This document shows positions 41,904 through 49,197 of a stretch of DNA of 49,197 nucleotides, piece after piece. The stretch comes from Thermoleophilaceae bacterium (lineage in GTDB: Bacteria > Actinomycetota > Thermoleophilia > Solirubrobacterales > Thermoleophilaceae). The stretch covers positions 1 through 49,197 of the forward strand of contig JAFGJG010000034.1 in NCBI GenBank assembly GCA_016929195.1, written 5' to 3'. Numbering within the stretch: position 1 is the stretch's first letter; the number at the start of each line of letters is the position of its first letter. Made by a program: the position numbers and the translations under genes. Under the pieces are notes generated by a model that was given only the letters and a program-made list of their open reading frames with translations, was not told the origin of the DNA and searched no databases.

Positions 41904-43511
41904 ATGACCGAAGGCCGTAGCGAGCAGGACCGGGTAAGGATCTTCGACACGACGCTGCGCGACGGCGAGCAGTCGCCGGGCATCGCGCTCAACCGGCAGG
42001 AGAAGCTCGAGATCGCCCACCAGCTCGCGCGGCTGGGGGTCGACATCATCGAGGCAGGCTTCCCGATCACCTCACCCGGCGACTTCGACTCGGTCCAGGC
42101 GATCGCCCGGGAGGTCGAGGGCCCGGTCATCTGCGGTCTCGCGCGCACGTCGAAGCAGGACATCGACGCCGCCTGGAACGCCATCAAGGACGCCGAGCGG
42201 CCGCGCATCCACACGTTCATCGCGACGAGCGACATCCACATCGAGCGCAAGCTCCAGACAACCCGCGAGGACGTGAAGGGGCAGGCGCGCGCGGCGGTGG
42301 CGCAGGCGCGCCGGTACACGGACGACGTGGAGTTCTCGCCCGAGGACGGCTCGCGCTCGGACGTGGAGTTCATGGCCGAGGTCATCCAGATCGCGCTCGA
42401 CGAGGGCGCGACGACGATCAACGTCCCGGACACGGTCGGCTACACGATGCCCAACGAGTACGCCGAGATGTTCCGGCGCCTCTACGAGCTGATCCCGGGC
42501 CTGAAGGACGTGACCGTCTCGGTCCACTGCCACGACGACCTCGGCCTCGCGGTGGCGAACTCGTTCGCCGGGCTCACCGCGGGCGCCCGCCAGGTCGAGT
42601 GCGCGGTCAACGGGATCGGCGAGCGCGCGGGGAACGCGTCGCTCGAGGAGATCGTGATGCTCCTGCACACGCGCGAGCCGAGCGTCGGCCTCTGGACCGG
42701 CGCGGTGACTCGCGAGATCGCGCGGACGTCGCGCCTGGTCTCGCGCCTGACCGGCTATCCGGTGCAGCCGAACAAGGCGATCGTGGGCCGCAACGCCTTC
42801 GCCCACGAGGCCGGCATCCACCAGGACGGCGTCCTGAAGGAGCGGACGACCTACGAGATCATGGACGCCACCACGATCGGGCTCGACTCGAACGCGATCG
42901 TGCTCGGCAAGCACTCCGGCCGGCACGCCCTGCGCAACGCGCTCGAGGAGCTGGGGTTCGAGGTGGACGGCGCGGCCCTCAACGCCGCGTTCAAGAGCTT
43001 CAAGGAGCTCGCTGACAAGAAGAAGACGGTCACGGCGGTCGACCTCGAGGCGATCGTCTCCGATGAGATGCGCCAGGCGCCCACCGCATTCGACCTCGAG
43101 TCGTTCGACGTGGAGGCCTCGAACACCCGCGCCCCGCTCGCGCGCGTCCGCGTCAGGCTCCCGGACGGCACCGTGGAGTCGGGCAGCTTCACCGGCGACG
43201 GCCCCGTGGACGCCTTCTTCAGCGCGATCAACGCCGCGGTGGGCCACGACGCCCGGCTCCGGGAGTACCACGTGAGCGCCGTGACCGGCGGCCGCGACGC
43301 CCTGGGCGAGGTGACCGTCCTGCTCGAGCTGAACGGCTCGCTCGCGTCCGGCGTGGGCGTCTCGACGGACATCCTGGAGGCGTCCGGCAAGGCCTACCTC
43401 CGCGCTCTCTCGACCGCGCTCGCGAAGGCGGAGGAGGACTGGAGCGGGTCGGCCGCCGAGGAGGCCGAGCGAGCACTCGAGCGCGTGGAGCGCTCGACCC
43501 CGGCACCCTGA
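41904..43511 (+). CDS. leuA: 2-Isopropylmalate synthase
   Basis: A 535-residue LeuA condensing acetyl-CoA with 2-oxoisovalerate, the committed step of leucine synthesis. The HMGL-type barrel begins RIFDTTLRDGEQSPGI. It contains the metal-binding HCHDDLGLAVANS and the NGIGERAGNASLEE block, then KHSGRHALRNALEELG. The C-terminal LeuA dimer/allosteric domain (about 390-510) includes the segment around GSFTGDGPVDAFFSAIN. Organisation is of the E. coli/LeuA1 type, shorter than mycobacterial LeuA. The ATG at 41904 follows GAAGAAGGG by 5 nt. Its expression is probably controlled by the upstream leader. Confidence 0.96.
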   Translation: MTEGRSEQDRVRIFDTTLRDGEQSPGIALNRQEKLEIAHQLARLGVDIIEAGFPITSPGDFDSVQAIAREVEGPVICGLARTSKQDIDAAWNAIKDAERPRIHTFIATSDIHIERKLQTTREDVKGQARAAVAQARRYTDDVEFSPEDGSRSDVEFMAEVIQIALDEGATTINVPDTVGYTMPNEYAEMFRRLYELIPGLKDVTVSVHCHDDLGLAVANSFAGLTAGARQVECAVNGIGERAGNASLEEIVMLLHTREPSVGLWTGAVTREIARTSRLVSRLTGYPVQPNKAIVGRNAFAHEAGIHQDGVLKERTTYEIMDATTIGLDSNAIVLGKHSGRHALRNALEELGFEVDGAALNAAFKSFKELADKKKTVTAVDLEAIVSDEMRQAPTAFDLESFDVEASNTRAPLARVRVRLPDGTVESGSFTGDGPVDAFFSAINAAVGHDARLREYHVSAVTGGRDALGEVTVLLELNGSLASGVGVSTDILEASGKAYLRALSTALAKAEEDWSGSAAEEAERALERVERSTPAP

Positions 43512-44518
43512 CCGCGACGGACTTCACCTGGCGCGACGGCGAGCGGCTGATCCGCTTCCGCCGCGGCGCGCTCGCGGACGCGGTCGACCTGGTGGCCGGG
43601 ATCGGCCTCCACGACTTCGCGCTGCTCACGACCGAGCGGGCGGCGGCCCGGGCGCCGGACCTGGTGGCGGCCGCCGACGGTGTGGTCCATGTGCCGCCCG
43701 GCAGGGTGGACGAGGTGTCGGCCGGGCTCCTGGGCGAGGTCGAGGACCGCGACCTGGTCGCGCTCGGCGGCGGGCGCGTCGTGGACACCGCCAAGGCGAT
43801 CGCGGGCGTCTACGGCCACCGCTGCGCGGCGATCCCGACGACGCTGTCCGGCGCCGAGATGACGTCCTTCCACCGCACCCCGGTGGGCGTGGAAGGCGCG
43901 CGGCTCGTCCGGCCCGCCCTCGTGGTGGCTGACCCGGACCTGATGGCATCCGCGCCGCCGGCCCAGCTCACCGCGAGCGCCATGAACGCGATGGCGCACG
44001 CGATGGAGGCGCTCTACACCCCTTACGCGAACCCGGTCGGGGACGGGGCGGCGCTCGCCGCCGCCGCGGCGCTGGCCGCCGGCATCACCGCGGATCCTCC
44101 CGACACCGGCCGGCTCGCGCTCGGAGCCGTCCTCGCGGGGTACGCGTCCGGGGCGGCGGGGATCGCCGTGCACCACGCGATCTGCCAGAGCATCGTGCGC
44201 CTTGCCGGGACGCCGCACGCCGAGACGAACGCGGTGATGCTGCCCCACAGCGCGCGCTTGATGGCCGGGCGCGCGCCCGAGGCGCTCGGGCGGCTCGCCG
44301 TCGCGCTGGGCGACCCGCAGGCCGAGCCCGACCACGCCGCGGGGCTCCTGTCCGAGCTGTCCGCGCGGTCGGGCCACACCCGGCTGTCGACCCTCGGGGC
44401 CGGGGAGGAGCACGTGGACGAGGTGGCGGCGACGGTGGCCGGGCACCCGCTCCTCGGCAACACGCCCGACCCTCCCGGCGAGGCCGAGATCGCCGCCCTG
44501 GTCCGCGAAGCCCTCTGA
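43508..44518 (+). CDS. Maleylacetate reductase-like iron-ADH-family dehydrogenase
   Basis: About 336 residues, of the group III alcohol dehydrogenase / maleylacetate reductase superfamily. The N-terminal FTWRDGERLIRFRRGAL and FALLTTERAA blocks match maleylacetate reductases, followed by the nucleotide loop ALGGGRVVDTAKA, AIPTTLSGAEMT, and HAMEALYTPYANP with downstream His residues (HHAICQS, PHAETNAVMLPH). The conserved N-terminal block lies before the first in-frame GTG (43592), and the only start-like codon is the CTG at 43508, overlapping the leuA stop as CTGA. No aromatic-degradation genes are nearby, so maleylacetate may not be the substrate. Confidence 0.82.
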   Translation: MTATDFTWRDGERLIRFRRGALADAVDLVAGIGLHDFALLTTERAAARAPDLVAAADGVVHVPPGRVDEVSAGLLGEVEDRDLVALGGGRVVDTAKAIAGVYGHRCAAIPTTLSGAEMTSFHRTPVGVEGARLVRPALVVADPDLMASAPPAQLTASAMNAMAHAMEALYTPYANPVGDGAALAAAAALAAGITADPPDTGRLALGAVLAGYASGAAGIAVHHAICQSIVRLAGTPHAETNAVMLPHSARLMAGRAPEALGRLAVALGDPQAEPDHAAGLLSELSARSGHTRLSTLGAGEEHVDEVAATVAGHPLLGNTPDPPGEAEIAALVREAL

Positions 44519-44520
44519 GG

Positions 44521-44535
44521 TAGGATCGCCGCGCC
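44521..44535 (+). promoter_or_regulatory. Promoter of the SDR gene
   Basis: TAGGAT (44521-44526) begins 3 nt after the preceding stop and lies 9 nt before the ATG at 44536. Confidence 0.45.
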
Positions 44536-45288
44536 ATGGCGGGCCCCCTCGACGGCAAGGTGGCGGTGGTGACCGGAGCGTCCTCCGGCATCGGCGAGGC
44601 CACCGCGCTGGCGCTGGCCCGTGCCGGCGCCGCGGTGCTCGTGGGCGCCCGCCGCGAGGACCGCCTGACGGCGCTCGCCGAGCGGATCGAGTCGGAGGGC
44701 GGCCGCGCGGTGCCGCACGCCGTGGACCTGACCGACGAGGAGCAGGCGGGCGCGTTCATCCAGGCGGCGCGCGACGAGCTCGGCGGCCTCCACATCCTGG
44801 TGAACAACGCCGGCGTGATGCTCCTCGGCCCGGTGGCCGGGGCCGACACCGCCGACTGGCGGCGGATGATCGAGGTGAACCTGCTCGGGCTCCTGTGGTG
44901 CACGCACGCCGCGCTGCCGCACCTGGCCCAGGGCGGCGGCGGGGACATCGTGAACGTGTCATCGGTGGCCGGCAGGCGCGCGAGCGCGGGGGCTGCCGTC
45001 TACAACATGACCAAGTTCGGAGTGCATGCGTTCTCCGAGGCGCTCCGCCAAGAGGCCCTCCATGCCGGGGTGCGGGTGACCGTGGTGGCGCCGGGCTTCG
45101 TCGAGACGGAGCTCCAGGGCCACAACACGAACCCGGTCGTGCAGCAGAGCATGGAGCGTTCGCGCGAGCAGATCGGCGAGGTGCTCAAGCCCGAGGACAT
45201 CGCGGAGGCGATCGTCTTCGCGGTCACGCGCCCGGCCCACGTGTGCCTGAACGAGCTGCTGGTCCGGCCCACCAGGCAGCGCGCATAG
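44536..45288 (+). CDS. Short-chain dehydrogenase/reductase (classical SDR)
   Basis: A 250-residue NAD(P)-dependent oxidoreductase. The cofactor motif TGASSGIG is at 13-20, NNAG at 90-93, the catalytic Asn at 115 (EVNLLG), Ser in NVSSVAG (142-143) and YNMTK (Tyr156, Lys160). Arg39/Arg40 after the second strand (GARRED) suggest NADPH preference. The C-terminal region (FAVTRPAHVCLNELLVRPTRQ) is typical of the YdfG/NADP-dependent L-serine or 3-hydroxy acid dehydrogenase-like SDRs. The substrate is unknown. It lies within the leucine region, between leuA and leuC. Confidence 0.9.
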   Translation: MAGPLDGKVAVVTGASSGIGEATALALARAGAAVLVGARREDRLTALAERIESEGGRAVPHAVDLTDEEQAGAFIQAARDELGGLHILVNNAGVMLLGPVAGADTADWRRMIEVNLLGLLWCTHAALPHLAQGGGGDIVNVSSVAGRRASAGAAVYNMTKFGVHAFSEALRQEALHAGVRVTVVAPGFVETELQGHNTNPVVQQSMERSREQIGEVLKPEDIAEAIVFAVTRPAHVCLNELLVRPTRQRA

Positions 45289-45327
45289 CCCGATCACGGC
45301 CTCGGGGGCCGCAGGGTGCGTCCGTGA

Positions 45328-45341
45328 TAACGTACGTACGT
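45328..45341 (+). promoter_or_regulatory. Promoter with 12-bp palindromic operator for the XRE-cupin gene
   Basis: A perfect palindrome ACGTACGTACGT (45330-45341) overlaps a -10-like TAACGT (45328-45333) and ends 3 nt before the ATG of the regulator. A site in this position is well placed for autoregulation, perhaps with control of the leuCD genes that follow. Confidence 0.5.
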
Positions 45342-45344
45342 CCA

Positions 45345-45935
45345 ATGCCTCTGGCGGCGATCGAAACCGACCTGAACGTGGGGCCCAGGGTCCGCGCCCT
45401 GCGCGAGGCGATGGACCTGTCCCTGCGCGACCTGGCCGGCCGCAGCGGCGTGTCCGCGCAGATGCTGAGCCAGGTCGAGCGCGGGGAGACGAGCCCGACG
45501 CTCTCGGTGGCGAGCCGTATCGCCACCGGGCTCGAGCTCTCGCTGTCCCAGCTGCTCCGCCTGGACGAGGGCGGCACGGTGACCGTCGTCAAGGCCTCCG
45601 ACCGCCGCACCGGCGGTGCCACCGAGCGCGGCCACGCCTACGAGATCCTCACGCCGCCGCTGCCCGGGCAGCGCGCGGAGCTGTCCATCCACACGCTCGA
45701 GCCCGGCGCCGCCACGGGCGGCCCGAGCGATCCGCCGATGCACGAGCCCGGCAGCCGCGAGACGGCCGTGGTCACCGACGGCGAGCTGCGCCTCGTCTGC
45801 GACGGCGCCGTGCACGAGCTGGCGACGGGTGACGCGGTCACCTTCGACGCCGACCTGCCGCACCACTTCGAGAACCCCGGACGGGGCGACGCGCGCTTCC
45901 TCGCGGTCGTCGCGGCCGGCCTGAGGAGGTCCTGA
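45345..45935 (+). CDS. XRE-family regulator with C-terminal cupin domain
   Basis: A 196-residue transcriptional regulator. An N-terminal helix-turn-helix (about 13-67; LSLRDLAGRSGVSAQMLSQVERGETSPTL) is followed by a cupin_2 sensor domain (about 110-190; PMHEPGSRETAVVTDGELRLVCDGAVHELATGDAVTFDADLPHHFENP). The cupin His/Glu residues could bind a metal or small ligand. The ATG at 45345 is used; an upstream in-frame GTG (45324) would put the operator inside the gene. leuC begins immediately after its stop, with no spacer, so the regulator probably heads the leuCD operon. Confidence 0.9.
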   Translation: MPLAAIETDLNVGPRVRALREAMDLSLRDLAGRSGVSAQMLSQVERGETSPTLSVASRIATGLELSLSQLLRLDEGGTVTVVKASDRRTGGATERGHAYEILTPPLPGQRAELSIHTLEPGAATGGPSDPPMHEPGSRETAVVTDGELRLVCDGAVHELATGDAVTFDADLPHHFENPGRGDARFLAVVAAGLRRS

Positions 45936-47300
45936 ATGGCCAAGACGATGCTCGACAAGATCTGGGAGCGCCACGAGGTGCACGACGGGCTCCTCTACAT
46001 CGACCTGCACCTCGTGCACGAGGTGACGAGCCCGCAGGCGTTCGAGTCGCTCCGGCTCGCCGGGCGGAAGGTGCGGCGGCCCGACCGCACGCTGGCGACC
46101 GCGGATCACAACGTGCCGACCGACGGCCCGACGGCGCTGCCGATGGTCAGCGACCCGCTCTCGCGCAAGCAGATCGGGACGCTCGAGGAGAACTGCGCGC
46201 AGTTCGGCATCCCGGTCCACTCGATCGGCTCGGAGAGCCAGGGCATCGTCCACGTGATCGGGCCGGAGCTGGGCGTCACCCAGCCCGGCATGACGATCGT
46301 CTGCGGCGACTCGCACACGTCCACACACGGCGCCTTCGGCGCGCTCGCCTTCGGCATCGGGACGAGCGAGGTCGAGCACGTGCTGGCCACGCAGACGCTG
46401 CAGCAGCGCAAGCCGCGCTCGATGCGGATCCTCTACGAGGGCGACCTGCCCCCCGGCGTGACCGCCAAGGACCTGATCCTCGCCACGATCGGCCGCATCG
46501 GCGTGGACGGCGGCGTGGGCCACGTCATCGAGTACTCCGGGCCCGCGATCCGCGGCCTGTCCATGGAGGGCCGGATGACCGTCTGCAACATGACGATCGA
46601 GGGCGGCGGCAGGGCCGGGATGATCGCGCCCGACGACACGACGTTCGAGTGGGTCGACGGCCGGCCCGGAGCGCCCGAGGACTTCGAGGGCGCGGTGGAC
46701 GACTGGCGCGGCCTGATCACCGACGAGGGGGCGAGCTTCGACACCGAGGTCGAGATCGACGCCGCGTCCATCTCGCCGCAGGTGAGCTGGGGAACCAATC
46801 CGGCGATGGTCGTCGACGTGACCGCGGCCGTTCCCGAGCCGCGCAGCGACGGCGACCGGCGTGCGCTCGACTACATGGGGCTCGAGGCCGGCACGCCGAT
46901 CCAGGACATCCGGCTCGACCGCGTGTTCGTCGGCTCCTGCACCAACTCGCGCATCGGCGACCTGCGCGCCGCCGCCGCGGTGGTCAGGGGGCGGAGGGTG
47001 GCCTCCTCGGTCGACGCGATGGTCGTGCCGGGGTCGGCGAAGGTGAAGGCCCAGGCGGAGGCCGAGGGTCTCGACGAGGTCTTCCGCGCGGCCGGCTTCG
47101 ACTGGCGCTCCGCGGGCTGCTCGATGTGCCTGGGCATGAACCCGGACATCCTGTCGCCCGGCGAGCGCTGCGCATCGACCTCGAACCGCAACTTCGAGGG
47201 CCGGCAGGGGCGCGGCGGGCGCACCCACCTGGTCAGCCCCCAGATGGCGGCGGCCGCGGCGATCGAGGGCCGCTTCGTGGACATCAGGGAGTGGTCATGA
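45936..47300 (+). CDS. leuC: 3-Isopropylmalate dehydratase large subunit
   Basis: A 454-residue aconitase-superfamily subunit holding the [4Fe-4S] cluster that isomerises 2- to 3-isopropylmalate. Cluster cysteines are Cys335 ([10 protein letters not shown]), Cys395 and Cys398 (CSMCLGMN), spaced as in LeuC. N-terminal [12 protein letters not shown] and the [26 protein letters not shown] block confirm the bacterial LeuC rather than aconitase. The ATG follows the regulator stop without a gap; the stop overlaps leuD (ATGA). Confidence 0.97.
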   Translation: MAKTMLDKIWERHEVHDGLLYIDLHLVHEVTSPQAFESLRLAGRKVRRPDRTLATADHNVPTDGPTALPMVSDPLSRKQIGTLEENCAQFGIPVHSIGSESQGIVHVIGPELGVTQPGMTIVCGDSHTSTHGAFGALAFGIGTSEVEHVLATQTLQQRKPRSMRILYEGDLPPGVTAKDLILATIGRIGVDGGVGHVIEYSGPAIRGLSMEGRMTVCNMTIEGGGRAGMIAPDDTTFEWVDGRPGAPEDFEGAVDDWRGLITDEGASFDTEVEIDAASISPQVSWGTNPAMVVDVTAAVPEPRSDGDRRALDYMGLEAGTPIQDIRLDRVFVGSCTNSRIGDLRAAAAVVRGRRVASSVDAMVVPGSAKVKAQAEAEGLDEVFRAAGFDWRSAGCSMCLGMNPDILSPGERCASTSNRNFEGRQGRGGRTHLVSPQMAAAAAIEGRFVDIREWS

Positions 47301-47857
47301 GGGCCGTGGGAGTCGTGGAGGGCCCCGTGTCCGTCCTCGACCGCGACGACGTGGACACCGACCAGATCATGCCCAAGCAGTTCCTCAAGCGGATCGAGCG
47401 GACCGGCTTCGGCGAGTTCCTGTTCTACGACTGGGCGCAGGAGGACGGCTGGAACCTGCCGGCCAACCCGATCCTCGTGACGGGCCGGAACTTCGGCTGC
47501 GGGTCTTCGCGCGAGCACGCCCCCTGGGGACTCGAGGACTACGGCTTCCGGGCCGTGGTGGCGCCGAGCTTCGGCGACATCTTCTACTCCAACTGCACCA
47601 AGATCGGGCTCCTCCCGGTGGTGCTCGCTGAGGAGGACGTGCGCGCCGTGATGGCTAGCGGCGAGGCCCGGATCGACCTGGACGCGCAGACCGTCACGGC
47701 AGGCGACCGGGTCGCGAGCTTCGACATCGACGCGGACGTCAAGCACCGGCTGCTGAACGGGCTCGACGACATCGGCGTCACGCTCCAGCACCACGAGAAG
47801 ATCGCCGCATACGAGCAGGACCGCGAGCGCGCCGGGCCCAGCACCGACCTGCGATGA
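47297..47857 (+). CDS. leuD: 3-Isopropylmalate dehydratase small subunit
   Basis: A 186-residue swivel-domain partner of LeuC. Signatures are [34 protein letters not shown] and [23 protein letters not shown] at 47297 overlaps the leuC stop, and its own stop overlaps the methyltransferase start (ATGA), so leuC-leuD-methyltransferase are co-translated. Confidence 0.96.
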   Translation: MRAVGVVEGPVSVLDRDDVDTDQIMPKQFLKRIERTGFGEFLFYDWAQEDGWNLPANPILVTGRNFGCGSSREHAPWGLEDYGFRAVVAPSFGDIFYSNCTKIGLLPVVLAEEDVRAVMASGEARIDLDAQTVTAGDRVASFDIDADVKHRLLNGLDDIGVTLQHHEKIAAYEQDRERAGPSTDLR

Positions 47858-48615
47858 GGGCCCGCGACTGGGACGCGGCCAGCTACGACCGCGTCTCGAC
47901 GCCCCAGGTCGAGATGGCGCTGCCCGTGCTCGGGCGGCTCCGGCTCGACGGCGGGGAGACGGTGCTCGACGCGGGCTGCGGCAGCGGGCGCGTGACGGAG
48001 CTCCTGCTCGAGCGCGTGCCCGCCGGCGGCGTCGTGGCCGTGGACGCCGCGCCCTCGATGGTCGACCAGGCGCGCGAGCGCTTCACGGACGAGCCGCGCG
48101 TGCGCGTGCTCGACCCGGTCAGCCTGACGGAGCTCGAGCTCGATCAGCCGGTGGACGCCGCGTTCTCGAACGCGGTCTTCCACTGGATCAAGGACCACGA
48201 CGCCCTGTTCGAGCGCCTGCACGCCGCTCTCAGGCCGGGCGCCCCGCTGGTCGCTCAGTGCGGCGGGCAGGGCAACATCGACCGTTTCCGCCGGCTGGCG
48301 GACGAGGTGGCCGCCGAGCCGCCCTACGCCGAGCACATGGCGGACTTCGAGGGGCCCTGGAACTACGCCGCGCCCGGCGACACGGAGGAGCGGCTCACCC
48401 GGGCCGGCTTCACCGGCGTGCGCTGCTGGCTCGAGCCCTGGCCCGTCAACCCGGCCGAGCCGCTCGAGTTCGCGATGACCGTCTGCCTCGGCAACCACCT
48501 GGCGGAGCTCCCAGAGGAGCTGAGGCGCCCGTTCGCGGAGGAGGTCGTGCGCCGCTGCGGCGACCCGCTGACGCTGGAGTACGTGCGCCTCAACATCACC
48601 GCGCATCGTTTCTGA
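47854..48615 (+). CDS. SAM methyltransferase, trans-aconitate 2-methyltransferase-like
   Basis: A 253-residue class I methyltransferase. Motif I is VLDAGCGSGRVTELLLERV (37-55) with the acidic VVAVDAAPSMVDQARERF after it. WDAASYDRVSTPQ at the start and SNAVFHWIKDHDALFERLHAALRPG in the middle resemble Tam (trans-aconitate methyltransferase). Its ATGA overlap with leuD is informative: yeast Tmt1 methylates both trans-aconitate and 3-isopropylmalate, so a role in handling leucine-pathway or aconitase by-products is plausible. That role is inference; a different small carboxylic acid could be the substrate. Confidence 0.83.
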   Translation: MRARDWDAASYDRVSTPQVEMALPVLGRLRLDGGETVLDAGCGSGRVTELLLERVPAGGVVAVDAAPSMVDQARERFTDEPRVRVLDPVSLTELELDQPVDAAFSNAVFHWIKDHDALFERLHAALRPGAPLVAQCGGQGNIDRFRRLADEVAAEPPYAEHMADFEGPWNYAAPGDTEERLTRAGFTGVRCWLEPWPVNPAEPLEFAMTVCLGNHLAELPEELRRPFAEEVVRRCGDPLTLEYVRLNITAHRF

Positions 48616-48625
48616 CGTTTTCGGG

Positions 48626-48644
48626 TACCGCACGGTTTGCGGTA
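48626..48644. terminator. Hairpin after the leuCD operon
   Basis: TACCGCA (48626-48632) and TGCGGTA (48638-48644) form a perfect 7-bp stem with a 5-nt loop, 11 nt after the stop. There is no U-tract. A self-complementary CGATCGATCG (48655-48664) follows, before the next gene. Confidence 0.45.
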
Positions 48645-48675
48645 GGGGAATCGTCGATCGATCGTGGGGGAGTGC

Positions 48676-49197
48676 ATGCCCAGGAACAGGGTCCTCGCAG
48701 TTGCGGCCGTGGCCGCACTGGCAATCGCAGCAGCGCTGCCGGCCACCGCCGGCGCCTGGGCGCCGGCCGCGACGGCCACCGTCCATCCGGGCGTCCAGAC
48801 GTTCACGGAGGGCGGTCAGTGCACCGCCAACTTCATCTATCAGGACGGAAACGGCACGTACATCGGCCAGGCGGCGCACTGCGCCAGCACCGGCGCCGCG
48901 ACCGACACGGACGGCTGCCTGGCCGGCACGCAGCCGCTCGGCACGCCGGTCGAGATCACCGGCGCGAGCCGTCCCGGCACGCTCGTGTACTCGTCCTGGA
49001 TCACGATGCAGGCGAACGGCGAGTCCGATCCCGACACCTGCGCCTACAACGACCTGGCGCTCGTGAAGATCGACCCGGCCGACGTCGGCAAGGTCAACCC
49101 GTCCGTCCCGGGCTTCGGCGGCCCGACCGGCGTCGGCGGGCCGTCCGCCGCTCTGGACGACGTCTACTCGTACGGCAACTCGTCGCTGCGCCTCGGC
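48676..49197 (+). CDS. Secreted trypsin-like serine protease (truncated by window end)
   Basis: The first 174 codons are present. MPRNRVLAVAAVAALAIAAALPATAGA is a clear Sec signal peptide. The mature part contains the catalytic His in IGQAAHCAS (about 64-71) and the catalytic Asp in YNDLALVKID (about 127-136), with Cys pairs nearby, as in S1 chymotrypsin-fold proteases. The Ser region lies beyond the window. GGGGGAG (48666-48672) is a good Shine-Dalgarno sequence just before the ATG at 48676. It probably has its own promoter, unrelated to leuCD. Confidence 0.82.
   Translation, partial: MPRNRVLAVAAVAALAIAAALPATAGAWAPAATATVHPGVQTFTEGGQCTANFIYQDGNGTYIGQAAHCASTGAATDTDGCLAGTQPLGTPVEITGASRPGTLVYSSWITMQANGESDPDTCAYNDLALVKIDPADVGKVNPSVPGFGGPTGVGGPSAALDDVYSYGNSSLRLG

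Noticed and set aside
48655-48664. CGATCGATCG palindrome before the secreted protease as an operator
   Set aside because: A 10-bp alternating CGAT run is likely by chance in this composition and has no linked regulator; mentioned only with the nearby hairpin.
1-49197. CRISPR arrays, insertion sequences, prophage or integron parts
   Set aside because: No regularly spaced direct repeats, transposase, integrase or phage protein was seen; the only repeats are the two small palindrome families.

Overview
The window is very GC-rich (about 70%) and densely packed. The longest stretch without a gene is about 230 bases (8468-8697), so no gap exceeds 300. Actinobacterial protein families dominate: six consecutive Mce/MlaD proteins, the classical o-succinylbenzoate menaquinone pathway, GatCAB, and a gat/folD/pcrA cluster. 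GTG starts and 4-nt ATGA/GTGA overlaps are frequent. The gene content fits a deep-branching actinobacterium such as class Thermoleophilia (Solirubrobacterales-like). That placement is inference from gene content, not a database match.

Layout. 1-1790: the 5' end of an unknown gene, a class I glutamine amidotransferase and a divergent SAM methyltransferase. 1937-3621: cysK-cysE (cysteine synthesis). 3668-4543: a DUF2419/Qng1 queuosine-salvage glycosidase, divergent from pcrA-folD-membrane protein-hotdog thioesterase (4565-8467). 8473-8660: two copies of a 47-bp palindrome. 8698-11818: gatC-gatA-gatB. 11852-15470: small unknown proteins, type II NADH dehydrogenase, a two-domain GNAT and two small membrane proteins. 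15546-17786: ilvB-ilvN. 17870-20365: a secreted FG-GAP/choice-of-anchor protein. 20290-36746: a menaquinone locus (menF, D, H, C, A, B, E) split by an operon of six mce genes (21754-30304). 36836-37825: ilvC. 37874-40671: a class V aminotransferase and serA. 40736-41755: a quinone oxidoreductase. 41782-47857: the leucine region (leader peptide, leuA, a maleylacetate-reductase-like gene, an SDR, an XRE-cupin regulator, leuC, leuD), followed by a trans-aconitate-methyltransferase-like gene. 48676-end: a secreted trypsin-like protease cut by the window edge.

How the genes work together. ilvBN, ilvC, leuA and leuCD supply much of branched-chain amino acid synthesis; ilvD, leuB and ilvE are not here. 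cysKE and the aminotransferase-serA pair link serine to cysteine. The men genes make menaquinone, the electron acceptor of the NDH-2 encoded at 12723. GatCAB converts mischarged Glu/Asp-tRNA to Gln/Asn-tRNA.

Regulation. Many genes carry a TANNNT (or CANNNT) hexamer ending about 6-10 nt before the start codon, with no Shine-Dalgarno sequence. This indicates widespread leaderless transcription and helped me choose starts. Three divergent gene pairs have only 20-21 nt between start codons and appear to share one roughly symmetric -10 element. The strongest regulatory signal is upstream of leuA: an 18-residue leader peptide with seven Leu codons, whose Leu-codon stretch is perfectly complementary over 9 nt to the leuA ribosome-binding region.
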